A stretch of DNA of 18,518 nt from Nitrospirota bacterium (GCA_021838765.1 JAKCCY010000046.1:1-18518); one strand, 5' to 3'. Counted from the stretch's first letter, positions 6,982-14,961 are shown. Numbers and translations are program-made. The notes: a model not told the origin generated them from the letters alone.

Positions 6982-7947
6982 CTATCCTCCAATCCGGACC
7001 ATTTGTTGCGATGTCCATTCTTGAACGGGCGATTTTTTCTCTGCGTGAACGGACTGGATCAAACGGACGGCCTGTTCTCTTTCAGCGGTCCGGCATAATG
7101 TCAGGAGGTCCAGTCCGTCATAATCATGCAAACATGGAAACAACCACCCCCTTGAATCTATCCGCAGCCGGTCACATGTACCGCAAAACGGCTCCGAGAT
7201 GGTTGTAATAAATCCGACAACCGTTTTTTTTCCGCGAAACTGGAATAAATAACGCGATGCGGTTCCCTTCAACCCAAGCGGGATTGGATCGCCAAAATGA
7301 GGTTGAAGGAGTTCCATTGCTTCGTTTGCTGGCAAAAACTCAGACTTGAAATAGTCAGAAGCCACGCCGATCGGCATTAATTCAATGAAGCGCAATTCAC
7401 AGTTCAGGTCAGCCGCAAACTCGACCAGCTCATGCAATGATTGCCCGTTAAATTGCCGCAAAAGAACTGTATTGAGTTTAAGACTTTTAAACCCTGATTT
7501 TTTTGCAGCCAAGATTCCTTCCAGGACATCGTCAAACGCGTTGACCTTTGAAATTTTTTCAAACATGCCGAATTCTGTCGCATCCAAGCTTATGTTCATC
7601 GTATCAAGCCCGGCCTCTTTCAGTGCCTTCACCTGACGGGAAAGAAGGAGCCCGTTCGTCGTTAATGCAATTTCTGCATCTGGAAGAAGTTTGCGAACCT
7701 TCCTGATAAATTTATCAAGGTCCGGCCGAACAAGAGGATCTCCGCCTGTCAATCGCAATTTGTAGATTGGTACGGCAGTATTCACTAACTCCACAAGATC
7801 CAATAAATCCTCGGCTGAAAGCTGAGATGGATGCCTTGCCAGCGTGTCTTCTGCTTTATCAGGCCTGCAGTAAAGACATCTCAAATTGCAGCGATCTGTC
7901 ACTGAAAGTCGGAGGTAAAGTGGAGGGAGTGGTAAAGAGATGCTCAT
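6982..7947 (-). CDS. moaA: GTP 3',8-cyclase MoaA (radical SAM)
   Basis: First step of molybdenum cofactor synthesis, rearranging GTP with two [4Fe-4S] clusters. The N-terminal radical SAM motif is C20-x3-C24-x2-C27 (TDRCNLRCLYC). The C-terminal cluster is C255-x2-C258-x13-C272 (CGTCDRLRI to FPC). The C-terminus ends in the functional Gly-Gly tail (VRIGG). The SAM-binding GGEP motif reads GGDP (LRLTGGDPLVRPD), a conservative change. Length 321 is normal. The start overlaps the preceding PII gene stop by 4 nt (ATGA). Confidence 0.97.
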   Translation of the reverse strand: MSISLPLPPLYLRLSVTDRCNLRCLYCRPDKAEDTLARHPSQLSAEDLLDLVELVNTAVPIYKLRLTGGDPLVRPDLDKFIRKVRKLLPDAEIALTTNGLLLSRQVKALKEAGLDTMNISLDATEFGMFEKISKVNAFDDVLEGILAAKKSGFKSLKLNTVLLRQFNGQSLHELVEFAADLNCELRFIELMPIGVASDYFKSEFLPANEAMELLQPHFGDPIPLGLKGTASRYLFQFRGKKTVVGFITTISEPFCGTCDRLRIDSRGWLFPCLHDYDGLDLLTLCRTAEREQAVRLIQSVHAEKKSPVQEWTSQQMVRIGG

Positions 7948-8318
7948 GAAACACCCTTTCCGGAAAGCGGAGACGGTGCGGTATCAGTCATTTTCTGTGA
8001 AGAGACTGATTTCCCGCTTTGACGGATCGTACGGGATTCAATAACGGAGGAAACAAAAATCTTCCCGTCCCCGGGGTTACCGGTACTGGCCGCAATCCGA
8101 ATCGCATTGACTGCCCGGTCTGCATCTTGATTCTCGACGACAATCATGAAGTAGACCTTGGCGATCTCCGCATAATGGACGGTCCCGACATGAATCCCTT
8201 TTTGTCTTCCATGGCCCATCATATCCATTCGTGTCAAAGCCAGAATGCCGGTTTTCTCAAGAGACAAAACAACGTCCCCTGCTTTTTCTGGCCTGACAAT
8301 TGCCTGAATCATTTTCAT
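7944..8318 (-). CDS. PII nitrogen regulatory protein, NifI1-like
   Basis: A GlnB-superfamily trimeric sensor, expected to bind ATP/ADP and 2-oxoglutarate and control a target by direct contact. It starts MKMIQAIVRPEKAGDVV. Instead of the GlnB T-loop with its uridylylated Tyr it has MGHGRQKGIHVGTVHYAEIAKVYF, the pattern I know from NifI1 proteins of methanogens. The nucleotide-binding B-loop TGNPGDGKIF (79-88) and ESRTIR C-loop are intact. A ~25-residue Ser/Thr/Pro/Lys tail follows. ATG at 8316-8318 with a strong GGAGGG. It heads the moa-moe run, tying cofactor synthesis to nitrogen status. Its target is unknown; amtB, glnA and nif genes are absent. Confidence 0.9.
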   Translation of the reverse strand: MKMIQAIVRPEKAGDVVLSLEKTGILALTRMDMMGHGRQKGIHVGTVHYAEIAKVYFMIVVENQDADRAVNAIRIAASTGNPGDGKIFVSSVIESRTIRQSGKSVSSQKMTDTAPSPLSGKGVS

Positions 8319-8342
8319 GAAACCCTCCTTCAGTGATAAAGG

Positions 8343-8371
8343 AATCCAGTGAAATCAGCTGGCTTTGTCAA
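8343..8371 (-). promoter_or_regulatory. Possible sigma-70 promoter for the PII-moa operon
   Basis: On the minus strand TTGACA (8371-8366) is followed after 17 bp by TGGATT (8348-8343), about 25 nt before the ATG of the NifI1-like gene. The -35 is perfect and the -10 is weak (3 of 6). It lies in the only real gap (145 bp) of the minus-strand run, so it may supply moa genes independently of the upstream operon. No terminator is evident in the gap, so read-through is also possible. Confidence 0.3.
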
Positions 8372-8463
8372 CCCTACCCAAAGGTAAGGTGAACGACGAA
8401 TGATCCTTAAAACAACTCTACCCCTTGCAGCGGAAATACCTCGTCAAACAAAGAAGAGTTCCG

Positions 8464-11400
8464 TCATGTCAAGATTTCTGCATGGATCTCGTTCTGGCAC
8501 TCCATTCGAATTTTTTCCCAGATATGCGGCCTGCTGGACTCAAGACGCTCCTCTACCTCTTTTCCGATCGTTTTCGTTCCCACCCGATCAACAATATTCT
8601 GGAAGGTTTCCTCTCCGACACCATGGGTGACGATGCATTCCAGGAGGGCTTCAAAAACCGGAACAATCATGTCTTCAGTCAGTCCCTTAAGGATCACTTC
8701 TCCCAGACGCACGTCCTTCTCCATCCGACCACCAAGATATAAGGAGTAAGCATAACGTCTGTCATCACCAACCACAGTCATGGCACCAGAAAGCCCGATG
8801 TCTGAGACCTGATGCTTGGAACAACTGTTTGGACATCCGGAGATAGAGATCGTTATTTGATCAAGCAACTCCTTTATTTTTGGATTTGGAGCCTTAAAAT
8901 CATGAAGCAGTGAACGTGCAGTGCCTTGGGCATCCGTTACAGCCAGGACACAGAACTCCGTTCCTGGACAGGCCACAATATTCGAGCTCCTTTTCCCAAG
9001 AAGAGGGGCAAGCCCAATCCCCCTGATTGTGTGGATAACAGATGGCCCATATTTTTCCTTGATCCCTTGAATTTCAATGTTTTGCTCCTTCGTTAGCTGA
9101 AGGAAGCTTTCATCTCCATACCGGCGCGAGATCTCCGACAGAGTCCTTAACTGCCGAGAGGCAATCTCTCCAAGAGGTATATCCACCGGGATGAGGACTT
9201 TTCCCCGCTGCTTCTGCGGGATGCATCCTTCAATGACGCGAGAAGGGTAGAAGGAGAATGGAAACGGAGGGGGAGATAATGCTTCTTCCGCAAAACGGAA
9301 TTTCTGATTTTCGGGCAATGACCTTTTTCCACGGAATACCTGGTCGAATACAGTTGAGAATTTTTCCTTCCCCCACTGATCCACCAACCACTTGAGTCGG
9401 GATTTGGCCTTATTCCGGTTTCCGTATTTTGTATATATTTCAAAAATAGCCTGACAGGCAGGAAGTGCTTCATGAAGAGGAATAAACTCCTTGAGCCTGA
9501 ATCCCAAAACCGGGTGCGCACCCAGACTTCCTCCTGCCCATAGCTCAAAACCAAAAAACCCTGACTGATCTCGGCCTGCGGGAGCGGGCACGACACGAAA
9601 TCCAATGTCGTTGATCCACACATCAGGGTCGCACAGAGGACAGGCCGAAAACAGGATGTTCAAGCGATTCGGAAGACCAGGATTAATCATATCCGACCTC
9701 TGGACAAAGTAATCGCTGATGGCCCGGGCAATGGGAGACACATCCATGAGGGCGTCCGGACTAACCGGGCCATGAGGACAGGCCATCACATTCCGCATGG
9801 TATGTCCACAACTCGATCGTGTCGATAACCCGATCGCATCCAGACCTTCCCAGATGTACTTCATATCCTTCAAGCGGACCCAATGAAGTTCGAGATTCTG
9901 GCGAGTTGTGATGTGGACCCCTCCACGAGCGTATTTTTTAGCCAGCTGGGCAAGAGCCATACCCTGATCGCAGGTGAGGCGACCACCAGGAATACGGATT
10001 CGGACCATGAAAAAGCCCGGATGCTTCTGGCTGCATATTCCATAGGTCTTAAGACGATAGAAATCGTCTTCCGAGAGAGCGTGAATGTCCTTTCTGAAGA
10101 TTTCCTCAAAATCGAGCGCAAGACCTTCTTTCTTGATCCGTTCAATCTCCAGCATTTTGGGGTAGGTTGGGGGGTATTCGGAGAGAAATGTCTTGATTGG
10201 AGAAATATCGATCGATGCTCCGGCGACCGGTTGGTTTTTTACGGATTTCTGCCCAACTTCGCTACGGGCAATCAGGTCAGTCACGACTTGTGCACAACTT
10301 CCGCACCCAGTGCTGGCTTTTGTATGCTTTGCAACTTCCTCCCGGGATTTAATACCCTTTGTCCTGATTGCGGAAAGGATCGTTCCCCGAGTCACATTGT
10401 GGCAAATGCATATCGTATCCTTATCGTCGCCTTCGCTCAAAGTCGCTGGAACGGATTTTCCAAAAAAGTCTTCTCTGATGGATAACGCTTGTCCCCCTGA
10501 TCTGATGAGATCCAGTACCTGTGTGCTCCCAGTAGTCTCTCCGACAAAGATTGCTCCTTCCAGGCAATCTCCTCTGAAGATCAGCTTCCGGTAGTTCCCG
10601 CGCCGGGAATCCATCGCAACAAGTTCTTCTGTTCCTCTGTCTCCATGAATCTTTCCGGCCGAGGTCACCGAAACGCCTGAAACCTTGAGCACTGTTGAAC
10701 ATTCAGTCCCCGTGTAAGAAAGAGGAATTTCCGAAGCAGAAGCCAGGTTGTGAACAAGAATCTTTGCCTGTTCCCTGAGTGGAATCACAAGTCCATAACA
10801 ATGCCCGCGGTGTTCAATCACATCTCCCAAAGCATATACGTCAGGAGCGCTGGTCTTGAGATCATCTTGGACAAGGATACCCCTGTTGACTTTAATCCCC
10901 GATGAAATCGCAAGCTGTGTGTTGGGAATAATTCCGGCAGAAACCAGAACGAGGTCAGCGGGAAGATGATCACCGGTGCTCATTTCCACCGAGCTAACAC
11001 TACCCGTTCCATGAATTTGAGAGAGGACAGAATTAACCCGGATTTCTATCCCCATGCGCTCGATTTCTTTTTTAAGTATGTATCCGCCCATCTGATCGAG
11101 CTGCTGGTCCATCACCCAGTCCCTCAGATGAAGAACGGTTACAGAGACCCCCATGTCTGAAAGTCCCTTGGCACTTTCAAGGCCAAGCAGTCCTCCGCCA
11201 ACGACAATGGCCTTCCGGCTTTTACGTGCTCTTTCTGAAACCTTTCTGACATCTTCTAGCGTCCTGAGAACATGGACCCCTTCGAGTGAAATTCCCGGAA
11301 CCTGTGGAATGAACGGTCGCGCCCCAACTGCAATCACGGCAACATCATATGGAGTTGCGTTTCCACTTTCGTCCCAAACCAGTTTTGCCTTTGAATCAAT

Positions 11401-11655
11401 CCGGTTAATCCGTACCCCTGTCTTTAGGGTGATACCATTTAGAGAGTACCAATCGCTCTGCCTGAGAAGGATCTTTTCTGTCGTCTTTCGTCCGGTCAAA
11501 AGGTCCACCAGAAAAATCCGGTTATAAGCCGAGGAGATCGTTTCCTCGCCAAAAACCGTTATTTCCCACTGGGATTTAATAGAAGGAGGAAGCTCTGCCC
11601 AGAATTCAAGAAAAGCATCAGCCGCCATCCCATTACCAATAATGACAATCTTCAT
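8464..11655 (-). CDS. nirB: NirB-NirA fused NAD(P)H-dependent siroheme nitrite reductase
   Basis: Predicted six-electron reduction of nitrite to ammonium in the cytoplasm. Residues ~1-400 form a flavoprotein disulfide-reductase-type module (FAD motif GNGMAA near 7-12; NAD(P) motif GGGLLGLE near 153-160). Residues ~415-465 form a BFD-like [2Fe-2S] domain (CICH and STGCGSC). Residues ~490-1040 form a full-length NirA-type siroheme/[4Fe-4S] reductase with two pseudo-repeats and cluster ligands CPGTEFC (C896, C902) and SGCPNSC (C941, C945). Ordinary NirB is ~850 residues with a shorter reductase part. The extra length and absence of nirD suggest a self-contained enzyme. A frame opens at TTG 11673, but ATG 11655 has AAAGGA nine nt upstream and starts MKIVIIGNG. 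A sulfite reductase role cannot be excluded, but the transporter context favours nitrite. Confidence 0.93.
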   Translation of the reverse strand: MKIVIIGNGMAADAFLEFWAELPPSIKSQWEITVFGEETISSAYNRIFLVDLLTGRKTTEKILLRQSDWYSLNGITLKTGVRINRIDSKAKLVWDESGNATPYDVAVIAVGARPFIPQVPGISLEGVHVLRTLEDVRKVSERARKSRKAIVVGGGLLGLESAKGLSDMGVSVTVLHLRDWVMDQQLDQMGGYILKKEIERMGIEIRVNSVLSQIHGTGSVSSVEMSTGDHLPADLVLVSAGIIPNTQLAISSGIKVNRGILVQDDLKTSAPDVYALGDVIEHRGHCYGLVIPLREQAKILVHNLASASEIPLSYTGTECSTVLKVSGVSVTSAGKIHGDRGTEELVAMDSRRGNYRKLIFRGDCLEGAIFVGETTGSTQVLDLIRSGGQALSIREDFFGKSVPATLSEGDDKDTICICHNVTRGTILSAIRTKGIKSREEVAKHTKASTGCGSCAQVVTDLIARSEVGQKSVKNQPVAGASIDISPIKTFLSEYPPTYPKMLEIERIKKEGLALDFEEIFRKDIHALSEDDFYRLKTYGICSQKHPGFFMVRIRIPGGRLTCDQGMALAQLAKKYARGGVHITTRQNLELHWVRLKDMKYIWEGLDAIGLSTRSSCGHTMRNVMACPHGPVSPDALMDVSPIARAISDYFVQRSDMINPGLPNRLNILFSACPLCDPDVWINDIGFRVVPAPAGRDQSGFFGFELWAGGSLGAHPVLGFRLKEFIPLHEALPACQAIFEIYTKYGNRNKAKSRLKWLVDQWGKEKFSTVFDQVFRGKRSLPENQKFRFAEEALSPPPFPFSFYPSRVIEGCIPQKQRGKVLIPVDIPLGEIASRQLRTLSEISRRYGDESFLQLTKEQNIEIQGIKEKYGPSVIHTIRGIGLAPLLGKRSSNIVACPGTEFCVLAVTDAQGTARSLLHDFKAPNPKIKELLDQITISISGCPNSCSKHQVSDIGLSGAMTVVGDDRRYAYSLYLGGRMEKDVRLGEVILKGLTEDMIVPVFEALLECIVTHGVGEETFQNIVDRVGTKTIGKEVEERLESSRPHIWEKIRMECQNEIHAEILT

Positions 11656-11688
11656 TGGACTTTTTCCTTTCAAAATACAGGATATTTT

Positions 11689-12990
11689 TTAACCTCCGAA
11701 GACAACTTCCATTGGAACACGAACAGCCGAAGGGAAAATCTGGGCCCCTTCCACGCTTTCGGAAGAAGTCTTTTGAAAATGTAGCCATTCTTGCTCCCAT
11801 TGCTTTCGTTTAAAAAACACCACTGTAGCGCAGAAAAGCGCTATAAAAGAAAAGACCACAAACCCTGCACCCGTTAATCCCCAGTACTCGCGCAGCACTC
11901 CAAAGAGGCTGGGGAGAAAAAATCCGCCTACCCCTCCCGCTGCTCCTACAATTCCCGATACAACCCCAATCTGGGATGAAAAACGCTGGGGTACAAGCTG
12001 AAATACCGCTCCATTCCCCATTCCAAGAGACAGAATGCCTACTGTCAGCAGGAAAATGGCTACTGAAGCCATCGGAAGGAATAATCCAAACAACATGAAC
12101 GACAGGGCTACAAGCAGATAGATGGCAGTCAGAATGCGCAATCCGCCAAATCGGTCTCCAAGGATTCCGCCAACAGGACGAAAGAAACTTCCGGATAAAA
12201 CGGCCAACCCCGTGATATTTCCTGCTGTAATGGCACTAAGACCATAATGATCGTGATAAAGGATGTTCAGATAACTTGTAAGACCAACAAATCCACCAAA
12301 AGTTGTTCCATAAAACAGGCAGAACCACCAAAGATCCTTAATTTTTAAAAGTTCAATATACGGACGGATTCCTGCAGGAGCTGGTGTCATGGGAGACTCT
12401 TTTGCAAGCCAGGAAAAGAGCAACCAGACCACAAGAACAGGAATAATGGCCAAACCAAAAACTCCATGCCAGCCAACATGGTAGGTAACAGCGAGGGTCG
12501 GCGCCAGGAATACCGCAATAAGTGTTCCACTGTTTCCAGCTCCGGCAATCCCCATTGCTATACCCTGGTTCTCACGCGGGTACCAACGGCTTGCCAGAGG
12601 TAGAGCCACTGCAAAGCTGGCCCCGGCAATTCCCAAAAACAGCGCGACGACTAAAAGTTCATAGAAGCTTTTTCCTCCAAGCCATGCCCATCCGAGAGGA
12701 AGGATTGTCACAAGCAGACTTGTCATCCCTACTTTCTTTGGGCCGAATCGGTCAGACAAAAGCCCCAGGAGAATCCGGAAAAATGCCCCTCCCAGCAACG
12801 GAACAGAAACAAGAAATCCTTTCTGAAATGCCGACAGGTGCAGATCTTTGGCGATAAGAACACTCAGCGCTCCAATCAGCATCCAGACCATAAAGCTCAC
12901 ATCAAAATAAAGAAAAGCAGAGAAAAGTGTCTTTGGATGACCACTCTTTAACGAACTGATAATGTGCGTCTCTTTACGACTGTTCCCCAT
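11689..12990 (-). CDS. narK: Nitrate/nitrite transporter, NNP family of MFS
   Basis: Twelve probable membrane helices in 433 residues; inner-membrane uptake of nitrate and/or nitrite. The NNP signatures are both visible: GIAGAGNSGTLIAVFLAPTLA in the first half and GIVGAAGGVGGFFLPSLFG in the second. The first half also has FFRILLGLLSDRFGPKKVG, with the family's substrate-site Arg and the MFS loop. Its start overlaps the upstream PII gene by 17 nt and nitrite reductase follows after about 33 nt. The assimilatory setting suggests import more than nitrite export. NrtP, NasA and NarK subtypes cannot be separated by eye. Confidence 0.94.
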   Translation of the reverse strand: MGNSRKETHIISSLKSGHPKTLFSAFLYFDVSFMVWMLIGALSVLIAKDLHLSAFQKGFLVSVPLLGGAFFRILLGLLSDRFGPKKVGMTSLLVTILPLGWAWLGGKSFYELLVVALFLGIAGASFAVALPLASRWYPRENQGIAMGIAGAGNSGTLIAVFLAPTLAVTYHVGWHGVFGLAIIPVLVVWLLFSWLAKESPMTPAPAGIRPYIELLKIKDLWWFCLFYGTTFGGFVGLTSYLNILYHDHYGLSAITAGNITGLAVLSGSFFRPVGGILGDRFGGLRILTAIYLLVALSFMLFGLFLPMASVAIFLLTVGILSLGMGNGAVFQLVPQRFSSQIGVVSGIVGAAGGVGGFFLPSLFGVLREYWGLTGAGFVVFSFIALFCATVVFFKRKQWEQEWLHFQKTSSESVEGAQIFPSAVRVPMEVVFGG

Positions 12991-13303
12991 GTTTCTCAGC
13001 TCCTGTCCGGATGGTATGAGATGATAGGACCTCCTGGATAAAGATCTTTCCGTCTCCAGGGTGCCCTGTATAAGCCCCTTCCTCTATACACTGAACAACT
13101 GCTGGCAGGTCTCTATCCGAAACGACCATGAGAAATTCAAGTTTTGACAGAGTGTCGTAGCCTACATCTCCCACCTGAATCCCGTGCTGTTGCCCACGGC
13201 CTACAACGGGAAATTTAGTCATCCCATAAAACCCGCCAGATTCAAGATTTTTTAGGATTTGAGGCTCCCTTTCGGAGCGAACGATAGCCCGTATAAGCTT
13301 CAA
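12974..13303 (-). CDS. PII protein, NifI1-like (second copy)
   Basis: A 109-residue PII homologue close to the other NifI1-like protein: MKLIRAIVRSER start, VGRGQQHGIQVGDVGYDTLSKLEFLMVV in the T-loop region, and TGHPGDGKIF in the B-loop. It lacks the uridylylation Tyr context of GlnB. The start is TTG at 13301-13303, overlapping the TGA of the upstream fusion gene (TTGA), with AGGAGG nine nt upstream. The direct coupling to a gene ending in a NifI2-like PII domain mirrors the nifI1-nifI2 pairs of archaea and anaerobes, so the two products may form a mixed PII complex. No nitrogenase genes are nearby; NarK or the molybdoenzyme is the likely target. Confidence 0.9.
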   Translation of the reverse strand: MKLIRAIVRSEREPQILKNLESGGFYGMTKFPVVGRGQQHGIQVGDVGYDTLSKLEFLMVVSDRDLPAVVQCIEEGAYTGHPGDGKIFIQEVLSSHTIRTGAEKHGEQS

Positions 13304-14448
13304 ATGGCATCTCCTCCTGTTTCACCAGTGCTGATCCGAATGGCATTCTCTATCTTAAGAACAAAAATTTTTCCGTCTCCGAATTGCCCTGTTTTCCCGC
13401 TTTGATTGGCCTTCCTGATAATTTCAACCGCTTTGTTTACGGCCGACTCCTTCGCAACAAACATGAACATCTGGCGTGGCAAGAATTGTATAGCCGCCTG
13501 AGAGGTCTCTTCTCCCTTGAACTTGAGTCCTTTCTGACGTCCTCTCCCCAATACTCCATAGGTGGAATAAGAAAGGAAGCCACCGTCCTCCAAGGCTTTC
13601 TGTGTTGCCTGTCGACGTTCCGGACGCACAATGACCATAATTTCGCACAAAGTGTCTTTCCCTGCTTCAGCTCCTCCATCCTCTCCACCTGACGACTCTT
13701 CCGAGGACAAGAGAGCATCGATCCTTTGCACAGAAGGTAAATGATCTGGAGCGTTTTCTGTTTTTGTCGGAGACGAAACCCCACCAGCAGATGATGCAGC
13801 ACCCAAAGGTGGCGGGTCGCCTGCTTTACCAGAAGGAACGACAACACCAAGACGCTGTACCCAAGCATCATTCAACTGACCACTGGGACTCTGGCCCAGG
13901 AGACGTTTGATCCCAACTGGGTCATTGCGAAAAACCCTTATTCCTCCTAGCCATTTAACGCTTTTATAGCCCTGAAGAAACGGGACAACCAATCTGAGAG
14001 GTCCACCATGTTGTTCGGGAAGAGGTTCCCCGTTCAACCCGAATGCGAGTAATACCCGTGGGTCTCGTGCCTCATCTCTGGATAATGTTTCGAAATAAAC
14101 TCCATCCCTTGAGTAAAAGGCAAAATATCCATCAAGGGGAGCATCCACTCGAAGATGGTCGATCAAATCCACAAGGCGAATGCCTTCCCACTGGACATTT
14201 TCATACCAGTTAAAGAGCTGACAAATAATGGGAATATCCTGTTTTATACGAGGAAGAGATGAAAGCGAGTACCAAGGAATCAGGCGAGGATGCTCCTCTA
14301 ATCCGCAGACTTCAAGGCGGACATCATCAAGAGCGATTTCTGCAGGAATGGGATAGAGACAAAGTACAGGCAAAGGTTCTGACTCAAAATCAATTCTGAA
14401 AAACTTATCAGCAAATTTTGGAGGAATGATTCCTTCACGTTTTTTCAT
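13300..14448 (-). CDS. SUOX-fold molybdoenzyme fused to a NifI2-like PII domain
   Basis: Residues ~20-200 are an oxidoreductase molybdopterin-binding (sulfite oxidase/MsrP-like) domain. The probable Mo-ligand Cys lies near 76 in IPIICQLFNWYENVQWEGIR, followed by LVDLI and NGEPLPEQHGGPLRLVVP with GYKSVKWLGGIRV. Residues ~200-265 are a Ser/Gly/Pro/acidic linker. Residues ~266-382 are a complete PII domain of NifI2 type: MVIVRPERRQATQKALEDGG, LGRGRQKGLKF, FLPRQMFMFV, GDGKIFVLKIENAIRISTGE. No signal peptide or Tat motif, so cytoplasmic. I know of no standard family with this fusion. In a nitrate/nitrite operon with no NasA/NarB, it could be an unconventional nitrate reductase, since eukaryotic nitrate reductase uses this fold, or a sensor/regulator. 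GGAGG lies 10 nt before ATG 14448 and 7 nt before an alternative TTG at 14451. Confidence 0.88.
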   Translation of the reverse strand: MKKREGIIPPKFADKFFRIDFESEPLPVLCLYPIPAEIALDDVRLEVCGLEEHPRLIPWYSLSSLPRIKQDIPIICQLFNWYENVQWEGIRLVDLIDHLRVDAPLDGYFAFYSRDGVYFETLSRDEARDPRVLLAFGLNGEPLPEQHGGPLRLVVPFLQGYKSVKWLGGIRVFRNDPVGIKRLLGQSPSGQLNDAWVQRLGVVVPSGKAGDPPPLGAASSAGGVSSPTKTENAPDHLPSVQRIDALLSSEESSGGEDGGAEAGKDTLCEIMVIVRPERRQATQKALEDGGFLSYSTYGVLGRGRQKGLKFKGEETSQAAIQFLPRQMFMFVAKESAVNKAVEIIRKANQSGKTGQFGDGKIFVLKIENAIRISTGETGGDAI

Positions 14449-14526
14449 CAATAGGTGACCTCCACGTCGTTGATCTGTCTGATCTACCCGAATGAATTAC
14501 CCCCAACAAGATGGTTAACCTGTTTT

Positions 14527-14543
14527 AAGCAAAATGTATGCCA
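14527..14543 (-). promoter_or_regulatory. Sigma-54 (-24/-12) promoter for the SUOX-PII/nitrate operon
   Basis: Read on the minus strand: TGGCATACATTTTGCTT. Compared with TGGCACG-N4-TTGC it matches 9 of 11 fixed positions, with the invariant GG and GC exactly 10 bases apart. The start of transcription would fall near 14517, leaving about a 70-nt leader before the ATG at 14448. Sigma-54 control fits nitrogen assimilation genes and implies an enhancer-binding activator such as NtrC, not present in the window. Confidence 0.65.
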
Positions 14544-14775
14544 TGAATGCATGATGGTGTTAGATCTCATTATTTGGAAATTGCCTTCGATGGAAAAAAC
14601 AAAAATGTAACCATTGTTTATCCATGTGTTAACAATTTTGTTTTTAAAGAGTAAGAAGTAAACCTTAATGATTTGAAAAAAAATAGTCAAAATTTTTCCA
14701 TTTTTTACAAAGAATAATGAGGATTTTTAAAAAGAATTCCCCTGTTTTTTATGGAGGTGGGTGTGGGGTTGTAGC

Positions 14776-14796
14776 CCCCCCCATTCAATGGGGGGG
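14776..14796. repeat. 21-bp palindrome C7-ATT-C-AAT-G7
   Basis: A perfect inverted repeat of ten bases per arm around one central base (CCCCCCCATT C AATGGGGGGG). It lies about 70 bp upstream of the porin sigma-54 site and about 235 bp upstream of the operon's site, distances usual for a sigma-54 activator. Could be an operator, or a C7/G7 hairpin with a short loop. No U-run follows in either direction, so it is not a standard terminator. Confidence 0.7.
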
Positions 14797-14865
14797 TGAG
14801 AGATGCGACCGGGGCATGAACAGGCTCGAAGAACAGGCTCTCTATACCCATAGTCATTATCCGAT

Positions 14866-14881
14866 CGGCACAAAACTTGCT
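14866..14881 (+). promoter_or_regulatory. Sigma-54 (-24/-12) promoter for the porin gene
   Basis: CGGCACAAAACTTGCT matches TGGCACG-N4-TTGCW at 9 of 11 fixed positions, with GG (14867-14868) and GC (14879-14880) separated by the required 10 bases. The start of transcription would be near 14892, with about a 70-nt leader before ATG 14962. Together with the opposing site it suggests co-induction of the porin and the nitrate operon under nitrogen limitation. Confidence 0.6.
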
Positions 14882-14961
14882 CGGGCTGGGAAGAGCACTT
14901 GCTCTGACAAGATGTTGGGCTGAAAGAGATAATCATGACTGATATTGACTAAGGGGGAAAT

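Larger units (their letters stand above)
14449..14961. promoter_or_regulatory. Divergent regulatory region between the nitrate operon and the porin
   Basis: About 510 bp with no convincing gene (short frames at 14484-14690 and 14717-14936 have no domain and no family match). It holds a sigma-54 promoter match on each strand and a 21-bp palindrome, listed separately. The part from 14580 to 14740 is very AT-rich with A and T runs, suitable for DNA bending between promoters. I could not identify a clear NtrC site (TGCAC-type inverted repeat). Confidence 0.6.

Noticed and set aside
6977..7018. Longer moaD start overlapping the end of moaA
   Set aside because: The ATG at 6976 has a better placed GGAGG and avoids the overlap; the extra 14 residues are not part of the MoaD fold.
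8426..8441. Possible sigma-54 element on the minus strand before the PII-moa operon
   Set aside because: GG/GC spacing is right, but the flanking bases (AGGTAT and CTGC) match poorly compared with the two sites at 14527-14881.
14484..14936. Small frames in the divergent intergenic region
   Set aside because: They overlap the sigma-54 sites and palindrome, have no recognisable domain, and the lower one is AT-rich low-complexity sequence.
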